Source: Sulfurimonas sp. (GTDB lineage Bacteria; Campylobacterota; Campylobacteria; Campylobacterales; Sulfurimonadaceae). From it: a stretch of DNA of 10,278 nucleotides. Position numbers and translations under genes: made by a program. The notes under the pieces were generated by a model. It worked only from the letters and a program-made list of their open reading frames with translations. It had not been told where the DNA came from and did no database searches. Numbering within the stretch: position 1 is the first letter of the stretch; every line of letters begins with the position of its first letter. Where the stretch lies: the NCBI GenBank assembly GCA_030646745.1, contig JAUSKV010000367.1, positions 1 to 10,278 on the forward strand, written 5' to 3'. Positions 7,730 through 10,278 of the stretch are shown piece after piece.

Positions 7730-8082
7730 TAAACGAGCGTGATGCAATCCTCGGCTTTTGGAACAAGACACAAAAAGCTGTAGGTTTCATCACCTAAAGT
7801 CTCATAGGCATGGGGAACATTCGCAGGAATGAGCAGAATATCTCCTGCATGCGCTTCAAAAACAGCATCTCCGATTGTCACTTTTGCACGTCCGCCGAGC
7901 ACATACTGCTCATGCTCTATGATATTTGTATGAAGCGGCATGTAACCGCCAGCCTCAATTGTGAAGTTTCTCATGGCAAAGTTTGGGGACTCTTCAGGTG
8001 AGAGAAGCATCTTCATGGCAACACCTTTTCCGGCTTTTTGGGGCATTGCCTCAACACTCTCTAGTTTTTTATGTATGAACAT
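7729..8082 (-). CDS. Single-domain cupin, TM1459-like
   Basis: A 117-residue cytoplasmic beta-barrel protein, probably metal-binding. It resembles Thermotoga TM1459 in length and layout: APNFVMRLFTVEPGG-type sequence appears here as SPNFAMRNFTIEAGG (32-46). Cupin motif 1 follows as HTNIIEHEQYVLGG (51-64) and motif 2 as GDILLIPANVPHAY (80-93), then FLCLVPK (103-109). TM1459 binds its metal with four histidines. The matching positions here are H51, N53, H57 and H91, so one ligand is changed to Asn; E58 lies close by. Whether it is an enzyme, a metal store or a ligand sensor cannot be told. The start is well supported: AAGAGG lies at 8089-8094, six bases before the ATG. The gene is followed after ten bases by the acyltransferase and is likely co-transcribed with it, though no functional link is known. 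Confidence 0.88.
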   Translation of the reverse strand: MFIHKKLESVEAMPQKAGKGVAMKMLLSPEESPNFAMRNFTIEAGGYMPLHTNIIEHEQYVLGGRAKVTIGDAVFEAHAGDILLIPANVPHAYETLGDETYSFLCLVPKAEDCITLV

Positions 8083-8092
8083 CTTTTACCTC

Positions 8093-8138
8093 TTATTATG
8101 TAGTTTAAAATATAATTTATAGTAGCATAACATAATAA
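8093..8138. promoter_or_regulatory. Divergent promoter region with 9-bp inverted repeat
   Basis: Within the 73-bp gap between the cupin and kinase genes, TTATTATGT (8093-8101) and its exact complement ACATAATAA (8130-8138) flank a core. The core holds a perfect TATAAT (8111-8116, +) for the kinase and TATAAA (8116-8121, -) for the cupin gene. The arms are placed symmetrically around these two -10 boxes, about three and a half helical turns apart from centre to centre. This arrangement would suit a dimeric regulator controlling both directions. AT-rich sequence makes chance repeats more likely, so the operator reading is tentative; the promoter reading is stronger. Confidence 0.5.
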
Positions 8139-8155
8139 ATGTATTGAGGTAAATA

Positions 8156-9760
8156 ATGGACACTAAAAAAGTAGAAAGTAGCAGTAGGTACATTGGACTC
8201 TTCGGTTCACTCTCCTTTATGTTTTCAATTATTGTTTTAGTAGTTATTGCTCTTCTCATTCAACTTGAAAAAAACAAGCAGGCGCATGAGAGCTATCTTA
8301 CTCAAGATATACTCCATAAGGCTATAGCCCATTTTGACAATATGGTTTTAGCGAGAACTTGGAATGCCTCTTTTGGTGCTGTTTATGTTAAAGAGCAGAG
8401 TGGAATAAAGCCAAATGCATACCTTAAAGACAATGTTATACATAGCGATAAAAATGAGACACTTATCAGAATAAATCCCGCTTGGATGACTCGTCAAATT
8501 TCTGAAATATCTAACAAAAATGCAAGTCATTTTTATAAAATAACATCGCTAAAATCAATAAATCCTCAAAACAAACCGGATACTTTTGAGGTAGAGGCGT
8601 TGGAGTATTTTGAAAAAAACAAAGATGAATCCTACTATTGGAATTTTCAAAAGAGCGGCAATGTTGTAGAGAAGTTTAATTTTATGGGAAGTTTGAAGGT
8701 TGATGAAAGTTGTCTGCCATGTCATCAGGAACAGGGTTACAAAGTGGGCGATATTAAGGGTGGGATTAGAGTTTCAATGCCTGTTGATGCGTACAGCGAA
8801 GGAATGCGTCTTGTAAAAAAAAGTAACGACAATATGCGATGGATTGTTTTAACAGCTGCCTTGATTATCGCTTCGTTGCTCTCATTCGTGATGCAAAGAA
8901 TATTTACACATCAGAGTGCAATGGCTGCATTCAATAGAGAGCTTGAAGAGAAGGTGGCGCAAAGAACACAGGAGCTTCTAGAGATGAATGATACTCTCGA
9001 AGTCAGAGTGGCGGATGAAGTAGAAAAAAATAGAAAAAAAGATGAAGCGATATTGACCCAATCGCGTTACAAGGCTATGGGAGAGATAATGGAAATGATT
9101 TCTCACCAGTGGCGACAGCCGATTACCGTTATCGGAGTAATTTCTAATAATTTGTTGATAAACCTTGAGCTTGGAATGGATGACAAAGATGAGATGAAAA
9201 AGTCGCTGGAAAATATTTCAATTCAGATACAAGCACTCTCTAAAATAATCACAGAATTTAGTAATCTTTTTGAGTCTGATTCAGTTGAGACTCTGACAAG
9301 ACCATGCAGGGTAGTAAATGAAATTTTAGATGTAATGCAAAATAACTTTAAACACTACAACATAAAAGTTGAGATTAAGTGTGAAAATAAAAATGAAATA
9401 ATGCTGATGTCAAAGGAGTTCTTTCAGGTTTGTTGGAACATTATTAACAATGCCAAAGAGATATTGATAGAACGCAAGATTATCAATCCAAAAATTACAA
9501 TAGCCATAGAGGAGAGCGAGAGCGAGGTGACAGCGTGTATCTCTGATAACGCAGGCGGAATAAAAAAAGAGTATCTAAGCAAAATCTGCGAGCCTTATTT
9601 TAGTACAAAAGAGGACCTTAACGGAAAAGGGCTTGGCTTGTACATCAGTAAATCTATTGTAGATAAACAGTTGCATGGTTCTTTTATTGTAGAAAACGGT
9701 GAGGAGGGAGCTGTCTTTACTATCCGGATTCCTAAAAATAGAGGCAAAGAGACAGAGTGA
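8156..9760 (+). CDS. Membrane sensor histidine kinase with periplasmic DUF3365/Tll0287-like c-haem domain
   Basis: A 534-residue two-component sensor kinase. Membrane helices at about 13-36 and 228-246 enclose a periplasmic domain of about 190 residues. That domain has the DUF3365 pattern, including WNASFGAVYVK and PAWMTRQISE, and ends in a c-type haem site CLPCH (186-190) followed by KGGIRVSMP. A coiled coil (about 256-300) replaces a recognisable HAMP. The kinase core has its H-box in MGEIMEMISHQWRQPI with phospho-acceptor H317, an N-box NIINNAKEIL (428-437), G1 DNAGGI (464-469), an F-box YFSTK, and G2 GKGLGL (490-495), so it should be active. Haem implies sensing of redox state or a small gas such as NO, CO or O2, but the ligand is not shown. 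GAGG at 8146-8149, six bases before the ATG, fixes the start. No response regulator is adjacent: the gene is followed by a terminator, so its partner must be encoded elsewhere. Confidence 0.93.
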   Translation: MDTKKVESSSRYIGLFGSLSFMFSIIVLVVIALLIQLEKNKQAHESYLTQDILHKAIAHFDNMVLARTWNASFGAVYVKEQSGIKPNAYLKDNVIHSDKNETLIRINPAWMTRQISEISNKNASHFYKITSLKSINPQNKPDTFEVEALEYFEKNKDESYYWNFQKSGNVVEKFNFMGSLKVDESCLPCHQEQGYKVGDIKGGIRVSMPVDAYSEGMRLVKKSNDNMRWIVLTAALIIASLLSFVMQRIFTHQSAMAAFNRELEEKVAQRTQELLEMNDTLEVRVADEVEKNRKKDEAILTQSRYKAMGEIMEMISHQWRQPITVIGVISNNLLINLELGMDDKDEMKKSLENISIQIQALSKIITEFSNLFESDSVETLTRPCRVVNEILDVMQNNFKHYNIKVEIKCENKNEIMLMSKEFFQVCWNIINNAKEILIERKIINPKITIAIEESESEVTACISDNAGGIKKEYLSKICEPYFSTKEDLNGKGLGLYISKSIVDKQLHGSFIVENGEEGAVFTIRIPKNRGKETE

Positions 9761-9808
9761 AATATAAAAAAGTTTAAATTTACTTTGTATATTTACCTCC
9801 AATTAACA

Positions 9809-9836
9809 ATCTAAATTTTATTTAGATCATTTTTTT
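9809..9836 (+). terminator. Hairpin plus T-run terminator after the histidine kinase
   Basis: ATCTAAAT (9809-9816) pairs perfectly with ATTTAGAT (9820-9827) around a TTT loop and is followed two bases later by seven Ts (9830-9836). The stem is A/T-rich and so weaker than a textbook intrinsic terminator, which is common in AT-rich genomes. It lies 48 bp after the kinase stop codon and supports a single-gene transcript. Confidence 0.65.
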
Positions 9837-9841
9837 AGAGC

Positions 9842-9893
9842 TAGACCCTGAATCAAGTTCAGAGTAACGAAAACTTCTATACTTCGTCATTCC
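9842..9893. repeat. Degenerate REP-like palindromic element
   Basis: The intergenic stretch contains a short palindrome, CTGAA-TCAAG-TTCAG (9848-9862). A second, imperfect inverted pair is CAGAGTAACGA (9860-9870) facing TCGTCATTCC (9884-9893), with 7 of 10 bases complementary. The TCGTCATTC and CTGAA...TTCAG words resemble dispersed intergenic palindromes found in many proteobacterial genomes. It sits in non-coding DNA between a terminator and a convergent gene, as such elements often do. Copy number cannot be judged from one window. Confidence 0.4.
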
Positions 9894-9915
9894 AAATCAA
9901 GTTTTTAAGTTTTGC

Positions 9916-9939
9916 AAGAAGTCTATTAATTAACTTCTT
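9916..9939. repeat. Inverted repeat at the 3' end of the chemoreceptor gene
   Basis: AAGAAGT (9916-9922) and ACTTCTT (9933-9939) form a perfect 7-bp stem around a 10-base A/T loop, directly after the chemoreceptor stop codon. The position suggests a 3' end structure for that transcript, but no T-run follows on the minus strand, so it is not called a terminator. Confidence 0.4.
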
Positions 9940-10278
9940 CATGTCCTAAAAGTTTCAAGTTTAATTTGCAGTTCGTTAGTCATAGAGTTTAGATGATCTG
10001 CAGCCGCCGCAATCTCTTCAACATTTCTTGCATTTTTTGAGGAAATTTCATTGATTTGTGAAATTTGAGAAACAATGGATTCGACATTTTTGCCTGTTTT
10101 TTCAAAATTACTAACAGTTTTATCGCTTGCTTTTACTGCATCATTCACAATCGCAACACTTTGATTTATCTTCTTTTCTACTTCTGTAACACTATTTACA
10201 AGTTCTTGAACCTCATGTGAATTGTTGTTCATCTCATTGCTTACATCAACGATTGATGAAACTATTACATTGATGGTT
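9939..10278 (-). CDS. Methyl-accepting chemotaxis protein, C-terminal fragment (runs off right edge)
   Basis: The C-terminal 112 or so residues of a chemoreceptor signalling domain. Receptors of this family sense a ligand or cell state and control CheA/CheW and the flagellar motor. The frame continues without a stop to the right edge (TINVIVSSIVDVSNEM precedes an internal ATG at 10232), so that ATG is not the start. The visible part is a long amphipathic helix with heptad spacing. It contains an adaptation-type stretch, ISQINEISSKNARNVEEIAA, followed by ADHLNSMTNELQIKLETF, the usual ending of Campylobacterota receptors. There is no CheR/CheB-tethering pentapeptide (xWxxF-type) at the very end, which is LETFRT. 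The conserved hairpin tip and the sensor domain lie outside the window, so neither ligand nor membrane topology can be stated. It converges with the haem kinase gene, separated by 178 bp of terminator and repeats. Confidence 0.88.
   Translation of the reverse strand, partial: TINVIVSSIVDVSNEMNNNSHEVQELVNSVTEVEKKINQSVAIVNDAVKASDKTVSNFEKTGKNVESIVSQISQINEISSKNARNVEEIAAAADHLNSMTNELQIKLETFRT

Noticed and set aside
7729..7793. Longer acyltransferase start at ATG 7793
   Set aside because: It would overlap the cupin coding sequence by 65 bp, and the added 25 residues read like an out-of-frame shadow of the cupin C-terminus, with no domain similarity.
9575..9802. Minus-strand open frame with a strong GGAGG (9796-9800 complement) at a TTG start
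   Set aside because: The GGAGG lies at the start codon itself instead of upstream of it, and the frame runs antisense through the conserved catalytic end of the histidine kinase. It shows no recognisable protein features.
1..10278. Mobile elements, CRISPR arrays, toxin-antitoxin pairs, tRNA or defence genes
   Set aside because: No transposase, integrase, regularly spaced repeats, cloverleaf sequence or small paired genes could be recognised on either strand.

Overview
The window looks like a chromosomal stretch from a member of the Campylobacterota (Epsilonproteobacteria), most likely near Sulfurimonas or Sulfuricurvum. This is an inference from AT-rich DNA with very tight gene packing, a histidine kinase with an HQWRQP H-box, a chemoreceptor tail of the type usual in that phylum, and a multi-domain cyclic-di-GMP protein. 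No tRNA, rRNA, CRISPR array, insertion sequence or phage gene was seen. There are eight protein genes: six complete, one running off the left edge and one running off the right edge.

Layout. Positions 3-1289 (+) hold a dihydrolipoyl-dehydrogenase-type flavoprotein lacking only its extreme N-terminus. It converges on a 1000-residue membrane protein (1318-4320, -) that combines a periplasmic solute-binding domain, PAS, GGDEF, EAL and a C-terminal zinc-binding CZB domain. Upstream of that on the same strand is a glycerophosphodiester phosphodiesterase (4402-5226, -). Divergent from it is a UMF1/Atg22-like major facilitator permease (5271-6539, +). The permease overlaps tail-to-tail by 9 bp with an ACP-PlsC acyltransferase (6531-7718, -), whose N-terminus looks like the leftover C-terminal part of an acyl-activating enzyme. 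A small TM1459-like cupin gene (7729-8082, -) lies just upstream of the acyltransferase and probably forms an operon with it. A short divergent promoter region with a 9-bp inverted repeat separates the cupin from a c-haem (CxxCH) membrane sensor histidine kinase (8156-9760, +). That gene is followed by a hairpin/T-run terminator and a degenerate REP-like palindrome. The right edge holds the C-terminal tail of a methyl-accepting chemotaxis protein (9939-10278, -).

Two themes emerge. One is environmental signalling: a ligand- and probably zinc-sensing c-di-GMP enzyme, a haem-based redox or gas sensor kinase with no adjacent response regulator, and a chemoreceptor. The other is glycerolipid turnover: a GDPD that could release glycerol-3-phosphate, an ACP-linked acyltransferase that could acylate such acceptors, and a permease between them. 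The lipid link rests on family membership and proximity only. The most unusual items are the C-terminal CZB domain on an apparently intact GGDEF-EAL protein and the truncated adenylation-ACP-PlsC architecture.
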